Assembly: GCF_932526225.1 (NCBI RefSeq)
Contig: NC_064035.1
Span: forward strand, 18,527,969 to 18,591,968
Length of the DNA: 64,000 nucleotides
Direction of reading: 5' to 3'
DNA from: Nematostella vectensis
Taxonomy: Eukaryota > Cnidaria > Anthozoa > Actiniaria > Edwardsiidae
The position numbers and the translations under genes were made by a program. The notes beneath the pieces are model-generated. The model was not told the DNA's origin. It ran no database searches and saw only the letters and a program-made list of their open reading frames with translations. Positions 25,877 through 38,500 of this stretch are shown here, piece after piece (position 1 is the stretch's first letter; each line of letters starts with the position of its first letter).

Positions 25877-28749
25877 TATTGTCGGTCATGCCATTACACA
25901 ATTAGACGTAAAACGCTTAAATTTACATCGAAATAATGATTAAGCAATTGAGGGTTTTACTAGCGCTGCTATGGAAGGCTGTTTCTCCGTATTTTTCGAG
26001 ATGTAGTGATGTTTTGGATCTGGCCACGACTAGTGGAGGGGAGGGTCCGTCCCAGCTTTCGCGCGGCCAGTAAACGCTGCGAGCAGGCTAGGTATTACTA
26101 TGAATAAATATCACTATAATTTATTATAAATCGGCCATAGCAGTTAGTTTTACATACATACTGCACATCACAATATTTTCTAACTTCCTCCAAAGTTTTT
26201 GCTCATTCTGTTGTAAGAATCATTTATCATACCTACTACTATAGAACAGCTATATTTGCAACATTCAAAAAGAATGGACGTTGCATGGGCGTGTCTAGAG
26301 ATAAACGCAGGGTGGGGTCTAGATTAGAAACCAACTGACCAAGGATCAATTAAATTCAAATCGGCATCCTTAGCTCTGGTAATACGTCACTAGATCAATC
26401 TAGAAACTTTTCTATCCAAATACACACAAAATTAACTGTTTTTTTACGATAGTCGACAAAAGCGTAAACTGGAGTTGAACTCATCTCGTCACATGAACAC
26501 CCGCCTGCGTTTGTGTAAACATATCTCCACACCGTTAAAAAGAGGGAGTATTTGTTTTCTGACTTTTTTTCTTTTTGTAAAAAAAAGCTAAATAGTACAA
26601 GTATCGTGACTTAAAAAATAACATAAAAACTCTCACAATAACTTTAATTCTGATCTACTTACTCGAAACTTCTGCCAGCCTTGTATCTGTTATGTCTTTG
26701 TCAAATCAAAATTGAATCGAATAAGCCTTCAGACGGCAAAGTTGTCTAAATTTCTGTTGACCACGCCCAAAGCGCCCTCCCTTAGGGTTAAAATCGATTT
26801 TGAAGACGATCACCCCCGTCTGTTTTTATCGGAGTCCCTGCCCCCACGGGCCAGCAATTTACCCTGCGTTCACCCTGCCTTTCAATTTACACCGTCCGCG
26901 AGATCGAACTGATGGAATCCAACAAAACAACCATCCGGCCTTCCAATAAAGACTGGGGTTTTCTCAGCTTCCAGCACGCGAGCTTCCTAATGCTTGACTT
27001 TTACTCGCTCCTTGATAAATTCGTCTACCGTTTGGGCCCTGTCAAATGGACACGGACTCGCTTTACTTAGTGAAAGGACGACGGACTCCCTAAAACCAAT
27101 TCTTAATTCTTTTCAAATTTCTCACTATTTTATCGACATCTATGTGGACATGCTAAGAAATCAAAAGAAGGTCGTGGTCCTTTCAAAGAGAATTTGAAGG
27201 CCTGTTGGGTGCGGAAGGCAAATCAGTAACTAGTAGATAGAACATCTATAACAGGAAGATGGTTTGGGCTATTTACTATATTATTTTAAGTTGCATTAAT
27301 TGAGATTTATTTTAATAGAGCTTCAGGTCTTCGGCATTAATCGTTTTCGAGGTTTTAAAGCAAACAAGGACTGATTTGATTAACTACTCTTAAGTTTCAA
27401 ATTTTTTTTTTCAAGTTTCGTTCTCGTTTATAATACAAAAATTTCCAACATTTTTAACTTGGCTATTCAGGGTCAAGATGCAGGTATACAATATAAATAT
27501 ACACCCTGCATGTCATCTAATTCTATTATTTCAGACAATTATCGTCTAGCAGTTGTCAAATGTCGTCTAAGGAGTTCAAATTTCCCGTGTGATAATTATA
27601 GTAAAAGGCCTAACCTCAAGGCTTGCTACACGCCGAATCCCCCCACCGCCCCCCCCCCCCCCCCCCACCTACGTTCTCTGGGCTCGAATAGACAAAAGAC
27701 AGATAGTTCATGTTTTGTTTTCCTTGGGGATATAGAACCTAGGTGATGTTTCTAACCTCAAAACACGTGTCAAGGTTTAATGCTTCAGAAGAGTAAGTCT
27801 AGTCTGTGATGGGATTAATTTATCAAACGACGTTAAGCTGGTATCTGGTGTTCACCTTAATACACTAGAACTTGTCGTATTATTGGCGAACATGTCATCT
27901 TTTAACCACTTGAGTCGGCCGTTTTAAAGCCTGAGTCAACAGGGGTCAGTATGGTAAATTTGCACACTGAGGGAATTGGGTCTGGAGAAATAAGAAATTA
28001 CAGCCATACAGTATCCTATCATTTTAAAGAGAACGCTAAAAAAGTTATAATGATTAGGAGTTGCCCCAAGTAAATTTATTAAAAAGAGGACAAAATAAGG
28101 ACTCAAAGGCGGTTTAAAAAACAAACAAGGAAGCAATCGTTCGATTAACTACTCATAACAATTTTCAAGTCGAAATTAATTTCCGTTAGAAAAAAGCGTT
28201 TTCCTTTTAAACAAAGAAGAGAAAACAATTGTCATCAAGCTATGTGTGAAATTCGAGCGAAAACCGTTATCCAGTTATCACTTTGACATAAATCATACAT
28301 CATTTCACGAATATGGCATTGTTTTTTTTTTTATTTTTTCAGCGTTCACCTGACACGTTGACACACGCATGAGACACACTGTAATCGCCGCTACCATCAA
28401 AACAAAAAACGACGGAAGGAAATTGTAAATATTGCTCGTAAGAAGCCTATTTAATTTTGCGCCCGATTGTAAATATCTCAGCTGCCGCTATCTAATCGAA
28501 TTCATACAGGATAACGGATGGGAAAGAGCTTACATACAGTAGTGCAATCGATTTAAGCACTTGTGGCACAAGCTTTACTGGCGATTCAACCAGATTATCC
28601 ATCCTGCAGGGTTGGGAAGTCTCCAGTCCTAATGATAAGACTGGTGGTCACTCGAAGATGTATAGGAGGCTTAGGATGTAGAAGGGTTTTAAGAAGGAAG
28701 AGCTGCTTCCAGTGAATATTATTTCCATCGCTTCGTCGTGTCTCCAACA
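25877..28749. other. Intergenic and GPCR upstream region
   Basis: No conserved protein recognised. There is a C tract at 27649-27666. A pyrimidine-rich acceptor-like site (ttattttttcag, ending 28342) could begin a 5' untranslated exon of the GPCR gene, but several upstream ATGs follow it, so this is only a possibility. Confidence 0.35.
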
Positions 28750-29844
28750 ATGACCGGTGTTATGGTGGAGTCTGTGGCGAACTCTACCCTTCGCGTGTAT
28801 TATTCCAAGGAAGCCTCCATCGTCCAAGCAACATCTCTAGCAGTGATAATGATGGTAGCAGTGATCGGCAATACTCTCAATATCATTATTGTCTACAGGA
28901 ACTATTCTATGCAAACGCCGCGATATCTCTTTATTATAAACATGGCGTGCGGCGACCTCGGTGTGGCACTTCTCTCGATGCCATTTTCACTCATCGCCAG
29001 TATTTCACGGGACTGGGTTCTTGGTTCGTCGTTTTGTCAACTACACGGCTTTCTAGGCTCGTTCTTTTTCTGCGTGTCAATATTCACGCTAACGATTATG
29101 AGTATTGAGCAGTATTACGCACTGGTGCGACCGTTATCTCGGGCAATCACTATCCGTCGCGCCTGGGGAATGATGTTTGCCGTTTGGGCGCTCAGCGCGG
29201 TTATCTCCATTGAGCCTATTTTCGGATGGGGACACTTTGACTATAATTCCAGCACGCTTTCATGCGGTGTGGCCTTTCCCCGTCGGTTATCTGAACGCTT
29301 ATATCTTTTTCTTCTGGTAATGATAGCCTTCGTTACGCCATTATTTATCATGGGTTATGCTTATATAAGGATTTTCGTGGCAGTGCAAAAACACACAACT
29401 CGAATCGCAAAATACACAAGTGGCGGACTTGAAGTGATCAGGCTTCAGCGGCGTATTACGTTTACTCTACTCCTTGTTCTCTTTGTATTTCTATTCTGCT
29501 GGTCACCATTTGTGACACTGATAGCGCTAGCGAATCAAACATCGAACGTGTCGCATCTGCCATATGGACTAGGGGTAGCCGCCTATTGGTGTGGCTTCTT
29601 CAACTCGTCCATCAACCCTATCATTTTTGTAATTCGCAATGAAAGATTTCGGGAGGGTTATGTGGAGATGTTAGGGGCTGTATGGGAATCGTTAAGGTGT
29701 TGTCTGTGTAAAGCACCCGTTTGGTTAAAACCTAAGCGATTTCGGCGGACGTGGTATCTTCGGCAGTCCATCAGACATAGCGGACCACCAGTTGCTTTGG
29801 GTTCCGTGAACGAGCCACATGAACTAATCAACGAAGAACCGTGA
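28750..29844 (+). CDS. Rhodopsin-class (class A) G protein-coupled receptor, intronless
   Basis: A seven-helix plasma membrane receptor, 364 aa from the ATG at 28750. The open frame also extends upstream to a GTG, which is not a plausible animal start. It has an N-glycosylation site NST near the N terminus. Helix 1 has the GN motif, and helix 2 has NMACGDLG with the conserved Asp. There is a Cys before helix 3 (SSFC) and one in extracellular loop 2 (LSCG). Helix 6 has CWSP and helix 7 has NPIIF. The usual DRY is replaced by EQY, and NPxxY by NPxxF. The retinal lysine of opsins is absent. The C-terminal CCLC could be palmitoylated. The ligand is unknown. aataaa at 29953 is a likely polyadenylation signal. 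Confidence 0.93.
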   Translation: MTGVMVESVANSTLRVYYSKEASIVQATSLAVIMMVAVIGNTLNIIIVYRNYSMQTPRYLFIINMACGDLGVALLSMPFSLIASISRDWVLGSSFCQLHGFLGSFFFCVSIFTLTIMSIEQYYALVRPLSRAITIRRAWGMMFAVWALSAVISIEPIFGWGHFDYNSSTLSCGVAFPRRLSERLYLFLLVMIAFVTPLFIMGYAYIRIFVAVQKHTTRIAKYTSGGLEVIRLQRRITFTLLLVLFVFLFCWSPFVTLIALANQTSNVSHLPYGLGVAAYWCGFFNSSINPIIFVIRNERFREGYVEMLGAVWESLRCCLCKAPVWLKPKRFRRTWYLRQSIRHSGPPVALGSVNEPHELINEEP

Positions 29845-30842
29845 ACTTTGGTTAAATCGAAGACAACAATACACTCGAGAACAGATTACACCAATATTTT
29901 CCCTTGATACTGCAGGAATTACGATAGTCTTTAACTTGTAATTAAAGCAGAAAATAAATTAAAAGTAAAGGCATCGTGTAAAAATACCAAGCCAACTTCC
30001 TCCTTTAACTCATGTGGGTGGCATTGCAAATCAATAATAGATGGGTAACTAATTTATACAAGGAACAAAACCAGACAAGTGCATAAACTTATGTCCTGAT
30101 AGCCAAGGCGCCACAATAGTATGCAATATTTTATCATTCTCAGCATTTCCGAAAGAAACTTGTGAAAACATCTTTTTAAGTAATGCTCCGTGTAACAACT
30201 ACGGTGAATCGATAGGTCCTGCGGCAATAGGGGTTCGTTATCTTTTTAACTAATCTAATTAATATTGCTATGCTTATTGGTTCAAGACGCTCTGCCCGCC
30301 AAATTTGAACTTTGGAGTCACATTTCTCTGAAATAAGTGCTCTTGCACTCATATTTATTAGGGGGCTTAGGTTCGAAGTAAGAAAGCTTTCAACCTTTGC
30401 ATTTTTGCTAAAATCGTATGTTCGGAGCATGGAGAAATCCCTTTCGGATATCTGCTAATAGCTTTTTATACTTCACTTATTACAATTTTGCGCTTTGTCT
30501 CTTGCCAAAGCAAACATTCCGCTGGCTCTACGTGTGAAAATACGGTCTCACATTTCCAAAAGCCTGTTAGTGCGGTAGAATTTAGCTTTCCAAAGAAAGT
30601 CACTTTTTCTTTCAAAGATTTTTGACAACGATTTTCATGTTAAGATTGACAACTAAAATGATTCACGCCTTTAAATAAAGTTACCAATTTTGCTTTATTC
30701 GATCCTCAATACAACTATTATCGCATACAAGCCACAGCAATAAAGTTAACTGGAATTCACAGTAGTAGCAGTCCTCTAATTGTTATTTCATCGACTCAGA
30801 CAGAACGCACAATATTTTCTTAAAACAAGCCGCAAGCAAGGT
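29845..30842. other. Intergenic, GPCR 3' flank
   Basis: Holds the GPCR polyadenylation hexamer (29953-29958). Nothing else recognised. Confidence 0.4.
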
Positions 30843-32364
30843 TTATTCCATAAGCTCATTGATGAAGTCGAGAGTGTCCAGCTTATAATCGGGGTCTCCG
30901 TCTTCGATACATAGTAGGCCATGAAACTCACGGAAAATTTCTGCGAAGAAATTGTAATTCTTCTGGCTCCAGACGGGCTGCATTTATATTCACTATTTCT
31001 TTCAGCTTTTTGCATCCGCATAAGCATTCCACTGCTCTTACTGACAATTGCGGGTTATTGCTGATATTTATATTTTACAATTTTCTAAAAAAAATATCTT
31101 CGCTTCACCAAACGCCGTATCTTCTACTTCAATGCATCGTTCTATGTCCTTTAGTTCTATGTCTCTTAGTTTAGTTGATGCTTTCATGAGTCGTACAGCA
31201 TCAACTGATGACGGCAAAATTTGCCCTAGTGCAGAGGTTTCCTCAATGTCCTGTAAAAAAAGTACACACAAACTTAAGATTCCTTCTCAACTTCATTTCT
31301 TGAATATCAGAACTTATAAAAAATACAAGGCAACTACAGTCAACTCCCTCAGAAGCAAACACGTCAGGAACTAAAAACAGTGTTACAAGGGCTGTCAGCT
31401 AATGAAAATAAAGAAAGACATTGTTTGAATGGAAAGGAAGACAAAACCCTGCATTTTGTTAAGTTATCCGCTTACAATTCTTTCACTTAGACGGGAGTTT
31501 GCTGTACCTCAATTTCAGGGTGTCAAACCCCAGGATGTTTCGCTACATTCAAGGAATACATTCGGGCTTGTTGGTATTTACATTTCACCCAGCTTATAAA
31601 TCAGGCTCACATAACTTATATTTACATATTCACATCGTAAACTCAAATGACAACTTCCCGTAATAAAACTCTTTTAGTAAAATAGAACGAGTAAAATATT
31701 TTGTTCCCTTCTGAACCAATTATTTGTCTCTCAAGTACTTATTGACCTATGAATTTTTTACCTGGAATGGTTCAACGCGGCTTCAGCAGCAGCGCTGGTC
31801 TCAGAGATTTCCGGTTGGAAAAACACGCTGGAACTTGAGGCAGTTTCATCTCTACAGCTCTGCAATTTTGATTTCCGAAATAAATAACAAATTAAAAAGG
31901 AGGATCAAGACTGGTCAAGACAGTACAGAAACAGCAGAATCTATACGGCAAGCGACAGAACATTGACTTTAAGAAAGATCATTTTTCTCACCTCGTGTGA
32001 AGTTTTCATGCGTTTGTTTCCAAGCTCCAAATCGACTCGCTGTCGACATTATATGCAAATGCTTCTAGACCAGCCCTTTTTGCCTTTGTCATCTAGCTCC
32101 AAGAAAACTTTCTCTACTCTGTTCGCCTTTCTCAGGGACCTCTGTTCCACATCTGAAGGCTTACTGCCACACCAAGCCTCGTGGTTTGGGCAGCAACATG
32201 CCTGCCTTTTGAGCACCATAACAAGCTTTTCTAACTTCTCGGACAAAGTTTGCAAGCAAACAGAACTTTTCTTTAAAGTATATACAATAGATTTTCAAAC
32301 TATTTTCGAAGAGATAATGAATAGCGAGAGACTTGTCTTAATATATCGAGGAGGAAGCATGTAG
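30843..32364 (-). other. Traces of an unidentified minus-strand gene (partial or decayed)
   Basis: Several minus-strand segments read like protein. The likely last exon, 30977-30843, ends KLDTLDFINELME and stop and contains FREFHGLLCIEDGDPDY. Further upstream there is a segment near 31250-31070 (DIEETSALGQILPSS and KLRDIELKDIERCIEVED), one near 31846-31762 (FFQPEISETSAAAEAALNHS, followed by a gtaaaa donor) and one near 32255-31990 (EKLEKLVMVLKRQ, later VDLELGNKRMKTSHE before a gtgaga donor). The phases do not join cleanly and the most upstream segment has an in-frame stop. I cannot say whether this is a real gene with missing exons or a relic. I do not recognise the family. Confidence 0.3.
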
Positions 32365-34298
32365 AATTCAAAATGGCGACGTGAGAGCTAGGTCAGAAAT
32401 GTAACTTCCGAACATACGATTCGGACAAAACTCGGGGATAAGTCGTAACAATGCAACCTTTGTTTTATTCTTGATTTAAATGTTTGTCAATCAATGGATA
32501 AGATACGGAAAACACCCGAAGATGTATTTTAGCCAATCAGAGGGCAGGATTTTACTGAAGTTTTTTAGCTACTTCTGCGCATGCGTTGCCGCAGGGTACC
32601 GTAGTTCTTACACGAACCATTACTTAATGCGGACATCTCCTAAAGCCCCGTATTAGCGCATCAGCCTTGTTAGCCGGCCCTCCAGTTGGTTAATTCGGAA
32701 ATTCCTCCTTTGGGGGTTTCGGGATTCCTGTGGGGAGAAAAAAAAGGAGAATAGGGGAGGGGGGGGGAGAAGATATTTTTTTGCGCCGCAGGGATCCTGA
32801 ACAACGAAATCACACAATTACACTAGTTACATGTTCGACGATTTCTCTTACCGGGAAAAGGGTAGCCTTCGTAGCAAGCGTTCCCGTGTGTTTTGAGCGC
32901 AAAGAAACCCAGAAACCGACGAGAAGTTTGATGAGCGAGATTCGGGGCGAGCGCAAAAGAAGGAGAGAAAGGAGTACCGTTCTTACGCGTATTCGATATC
33001 TTATATTTAAAAAAATATATTTCTGCTTCTCAAAGCTCAAAGCTATTATAAAATCATTTTCCGTATTGTTTTATTTCTAGTATTTTCTTTATAGAGTTAG
33101 TTATAGTTTTTCAACTTTGTTGCTATTACATAATATGTCATTATAGCTCATTAGAAAGCTGTCCCAGTTCTCATGAAATATTCGAAGCTGTAGCGGTCTT
33201 GAAGTATTGGGGAGGGGAGGGGGGGGGGGTACAAAAACATTAGTAAATATTGGGGCACAGTCATATACCATGCCTAGAATAGGAACCTTGCTCCCAGGAG
33301 CAAGGTAGCAAGCATTTTGGTCTTTTTGTGTGTATGTTGTGCGACTATTCTACAACATCTAATAAATAAATATTTTAGAGATCCTAGTTCGCTCACCGGA
33401 TCTCAATATTGACCTTTTAACATGTACTTATGCACTTTGACCTAGTTCACCCCTGACAACATGTAACTGGGTTTATACTTCGACAGTGATCCTGTTCTCG
33501 TACTTCACTTTGTCCTTACAGAATTCTTCATTGCTCTTGGGAGTTTCTTTATATTATTATCAATCTTGAATGTCGTAGTAAACGTGATTTGTATTTAATA
33601 AATTAAAATCAAAATATCCGAAAAGGGACGAGCAAAGGGGAACAAGGGTGAGCAAGGAATATGGACTTGACCAAGAAACGTAATGTAATAAAAACTAACA
33701 CACTTTGTTAAAAATACTAAAATTTCTGTTTTATCAAAGCTTCAGCGTCAAAGGTTTTCCCTATAATTCCCATCTAAAGCGGCATATTTTGCAATTCTGA
33801 AAGGAAATCAGAATTGAATTTCACTGGTAACATTTAACGTGATCTGCATTGTAAACAATAACACTCGCTCAATACCGGAGGGTAATCAAACCTGAACACC
33901 TGGGTGCAAAACCTTGCGTTACTGCTTGGGTGAGAGGATGAACCCAGTTAGATGCACGGGGTTTTCATATTCTTTTTACTAGGGGAGACAAGAACATCAC
34001 CTTGGTGCCGAACGCACAAGTAAGGGAACAAATCGACGTCCGACTATCTCACCATGGACAAGCAAAGGAATGAGAGACCTTTATACTTTAGTATGAAAAT
34101 TCAGAACGAAGCGACGACAGAACCGCAAAAGCCTACCCCTAACTGCGCCTTCCCCTAGCTGCGCCATCCCCTAAATACCGCCAGCTGTAGCTACGCGTAC
34201 CTCTAGCGCCTCCAGCTGGCTACCCCTGGCAGTACTCACTCATAGCTGCCTACCCATTACCCCTTGATGTCCCGTTCTTTTATTAACTATTAAGCGAG
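32365..34298. other. Intergenic, no gene recognised
   Basis: aaaatggcgacg at 32371 resembles a YY1-type start-site motif next to the minus-strand traces. The sequence contains purine-rich tracts near 32730-32775 and 33210-33235. Open frames here show low-complexity basic sequence and no family signature. Confidence 0.35.
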
Positions 34299-34590
34299 GT
34301 GGAAGAGGTAAGGAATATGCTGCAAGCTGCGCCATTCCCGAGATACGCAGAAATGCTATATAAGATCGTTTATGGACGGATTACCATCCCTCTCCCTGAG
34401 CAAATTAAGCCCTTACACTATAGTACAACCAGGCAATACCTTCCCGGGAGATTCTATGAAGTGGCCTGTAACAAGGCATATCAGCATAGCTTTTTTCCCA
34501 GGAACAATAGCTCTATGGAACAGTCTTCCTCCAAATGCTATCGTGGCACCATCCCTCCAGTAGTTTAAGCAGCTTATTGACTTTTAGTTC
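34299..34590 (+). pseudogene. Non-LTR retrotransposon reverse transcriptase C-terminal relic
   Basis: The plus strand reads MLYKIVYGRITIPL, then TTRQYLPG, YQHSFFPR and, after a one-base frame change, FPGTIALWNSLPPNAI and VAPSLQQFK. The order MLYKIvyG...FFPRTI..WNSLP is the typical end of LINE-type (CR1/L2/jockey-like) pol proteins. The frameshift in the FFPR run and the absence of the upstream polymerase domain show a dead 5'-truncated copy. It lies downstream of the kinase gene. Confidence 0.75.
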
Positions 34591-34935
34591 TTTTCTTGAT
34601 TATTATATGATTATCTAGCATTTTTTTCTACATCCACGTAATGGAAACCTTTTGTGAATTAAATCGTATAAAGATATATAGCTTTTCTTGTTTCGCTAGC
34701 AACAACACTTCCTCAAGGAGCTAATTTCTTTGATATTTTTTTCTGTTAAAGGGCCTGCCTTCAGCTGACAATAAATACATTATTATACTGTTAGGGTATA
34801 TGATAATAATTTTACTGGTAACGATTCAGCCAAAGCGGTAATTGATCAATTGTAAAACTAACAATTCTCAAACTCAGTACGCCAAGTATCGATCCTTCCG
34901 TTTCCAAAACAGATCTCAAAAATAGCTATATCTTA

Positions 34936-35410
34936 GTCACGCAATCCTAGGGGCGTCTGCATGACACAGGTATCAAGAATACTTGATCTCAGTCACGCGA
35001 TCCTAGGGGACTCTGCGTGACACAGGTATCTTGATCTTAGTTACGCAACCCTAGGGGCCTCTGCGTGACACAGATATCAAGAGGACGTGATCTTAGTCAC
35101 GCAATCCTAGGGCCTCTGCGTGACACAGGTATCAAGAGTTCTTGATCTTAGTCACGCAATTTTTACCCTGTGTACCATAGGCTCGAGCTTTACTGTCGAG
35201 TTTTACTGCCAAGGCGCAGGTACCTCTGGTACCAAGGATACGCAATCCTAGGGGCGTTTGCGTGACACAGGTATCAAGAATACGATTCTTGGTCACGCAA
35301 TCTAGCAGGGTTTTCGCGTGACGAAGACCAGGATATGTAGTGATCAATATGACCTCAAGAGAACGATATCTTGGTCACACAATCTAGCAGAGGTTGGCGT
35401 GACACAGGAT
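34936..35410. repeat. Imperfect 45-60-bp tandem repeat
   Basis: Seven or eight units contain gtcacgcaatcctagggg, then tctgcgtgacacaggtatc and a variable spacer with gatcttagt. Each unit has a small inverted repeat (tcacgcaa and tgcgtgac) able to form a hairpin. It lies just beyond the 3' end of the kinase coding region. Confidence 0.8.
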
Positions 35411-35537
35411 GAGTACGAGAGCCACAATCAAAATTATAAAAAAAAAATTCATACGAAAAAATATATATATATATTTATAATAATGGGTATAACCTAGGAC
35501 ATCTGGCCTTCTTGATTTAAAACCGCAAAGACCGAGT

Positions 35538-38500
35538 TTAAAACTGGAAGTCTGACACCTTGGACGACTTGTGCTTCTTTCTCGGTGATGCTACTTCATC
35601 TTCGTGACTCTGTGAATATACAAAAGATGCATGAAGGTGACTATCGACAACACATGTGAAGGGGTGCCATCAAAGAAGGCTATTTTACCACCCCAGACAA
35701 TATCGAAAGCTTTTTAAATTTAGAAATTGTTTCCATCAAATATCAAGCATCAGGCTTTATTGTTGTTTAGTTATTTTGAAGTCCTCTTGTAAAAAAAGTT
35801 CTTTTCGAATGTAAAGCGATAGCAAAGGAGCGATTGATTGACATTCATAAGACTGCACAATACTAAGAATCTACAGCCTTTGGCACACTGTCAAGCTGTA
35901 AATTAGGGATTCTATTTAGGATCGAATCGAGGGCAAATCGTATACTTCCTGGCAGATAGAGCAAAAAAAAAATGGCATGAAATTTTCCAATTCTTAATAT
36001 ATAAGCTCAAGATTCCGCATACAAGGAGTTCCTCTGACCAAAAGCTTAATTCCAAATTTTAAAGAAATCTAGGAGACATGAAATTTAGATATTAGCGAGC
36101 AAAGTTGGCTTAATTTCTGATCAGAGCCCGACTTCTCCCTAAAAACGAAGAGAATTAATACTTTGAACATTTGAAAATTGCATTTCAAGCCTCATATCTC
36201 GAAGGCGAATCCATAAAAAAATAAATACTTTTTGATATGTTGGTTTACATAACACAAGGAACCTCTATGCAAAAATTTAAGCTTATCGAAGTTAACTAGA
36301 CCTTATTTTGGGAAAACTTGCCACTTTTTTTGCTCTGTCCCCTGGCAATAGCAACACAGATGTGACTACATTGCGAATGGGCTGCGCCCTTGGAGTTACG
36401 TGGGTTTCGCACACTTCACGATGCTTCCAAATAGCGTCATCTCAGAAGACACAATATGGATAAGGAAAATTGATACCCTATTTATGTATTTGAAATGTAC
36501 GCCGTGTATAAAACAGGAAGTTAACTTTTAACTGGAGATAAATGCTCAAATTCATGACAGTATCGCCCACCCCACCCAACCCTGAGGTATGTCTTTTATT
36601 AAAGATCTACAGAGAAAAGTAAAGATACAAAACTTACATCCAGTGAGCATCTCGAAGCTTGTCTTATAACCCGACGGACTTCTTCCTCGTGGCCTGATAA
36701 ATCAAACAGGTCCGCCTGATCCGCATTGGGGTTTTCTAAGCCAGTTTCCGATGTGACGCTGTTGTCGTCCGAGCTAGTCGTAAGGCGACGTTGGCGCTGA
36801 TTTGAGCGATTTTTGTTGTTGTTAAACGTCCTTAGGTCGACATTCCAGTCATCATCCGAGGAGCCACAGCTGCTTGATTGCTGCGGTCCGCCTTCGCTAC
36901 AAGTAGAATTCGGATCGCTGTAACTCTCGTGGCCTAAGGCACCACTCGTTACTGCTTTGTCTCTATTAATTTGGGTGGAATCTTTAGGAGTGGCGCCTAT
37001 TGCGCCCGTTGTATGGGAATCTGTTGCGTCCTTGTGTGTCTCCGTGCAGGGGGAAGAGTTATTCATCACACCCTTTGCTTCCAATGTGGGACTGCACTCA
37101 GCGCTTGACTGCGACCCAGGTCTTCTCCGACGTTTCGCTTTGGGATACGGACGAGGTTTCTTGACAGCCTTGTAGAAATGTTCGCCATTGGCTTGGTGAC
37201 ACCAGAGGCCTTCATCTCGAGGAGGGCTGCTAGAACTGCTGGACAAATTGTTGCTATGGAAATACAGAAAACATCTATTGAGGAAAGGAAAGATTTGAAG
37301 CTTTAGAGAGAGAACAGGATAATTATAACTGCCGGGGAAAGTGTGGGGTGTGAATGGGACAAATGGGCGAGCTAGCGTTAAGAAAAAATTAAAGAAAAAC
37401 TTGTTTAAGTACCCAGGAAAAAGTGGATGGCGAAAAAATGCTAGAACTGCTGGACAAATTGTTGCTATGGAAATACAGAAAACATCTATTGAGGAAAGAA
37501 AAGATTTGAAGCTTTAGAGAGAGAACAGGGTGTTTATAACTGCCGGGGAAAGTGTGGGGTGTGAATGGGACACATGGACGAGCTAGCGTTAAGGAAAAAT
37601 TAAAGCAAAACTTGTTTAAGAACCCAGGAAAAAGTGGATGGCGAAAAAATGCCGGAAAAAATGTCAATTCCAACAAGGACTAGGCACGCCCCATGCTCTC
37701 CAACATACTTATATTATATTTTATCTATTATATTTGACCGGTATATCTGGGTATGCCAAGGCGTATTGGCGTCCAGTTCTTTGGTGGTAAGTAGTTCTTT
37801 GGTGGTAAGTGAATTGTCATTGCAAAAACAAACAAACAAAAATTGTTCCGACCTGCAAGTATTCCGTTCTATAGGGAATCCGATAAACTCGAAGAAAAAT
37901 GTAACTCTTCTACTGCTACAGCAGGGACGTACGCAGCCTATAGGTGGACTGCAAAAAAATTTGGCGATCTTATTTGCATGAGGGGAAAAAATCAAATGTT
38001 TACTCATTCATTTTTATGTACGTAGTTTTATATATATGATGAGGATAAAAACTATAATTTTCTTAATCATGGTAGTCTACAAATGATTTCCAAATATATT
38101 GTTATGTCGTTCAGTGCCACGCGACGACTGAAGTCCTATTTCAGATCGAGGATGACAGAGGATCGTGTAATATTCTCAAAAGTCTGACGCATTGACGCCA
38201 ATTTCAAAGCCAAAAGAGGGAGCTATGAAATCTTCACAGAGGTGCCTGATGAGGGGCCTCGCAACTTGTTAAAATCCTGCGTACGCCCATGTCCAGAATA
38301 TTCAAGTTTCTACTTTCAAACGTACCATCCTTGAGAAGATATTATTCGCTGCTTGGCAAGCATCCGTTCCACGACCGTGGCTTTCGCCATGATGTCGGGT
38401 CTCAGGACATTCTTGGATCTGCTGTTATAAACTTTAAGTTGCTCTTCACGCCTGGAATAAGAAAAAAAAAGTCAATTAATGATTCACTCATAATCCATTC

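Noticed and set aside
28738-28749. GTG start four codons upstream of the GPCR ATG
   Set aside because: GTG is not a normal animal start. The ATG at 28750 keeps all receptor motifs.
28750-29844. Opsin identity
   Set aside because: The helix 7 retinal lysine is missing (WCGFFNSSINPI), and no opsin-specific tripeptide is seen.
32730-33080. 116-codon plus-strand frame
   Set aside because: Low-complexity basic residues from purine-rich DNA, with no motif.
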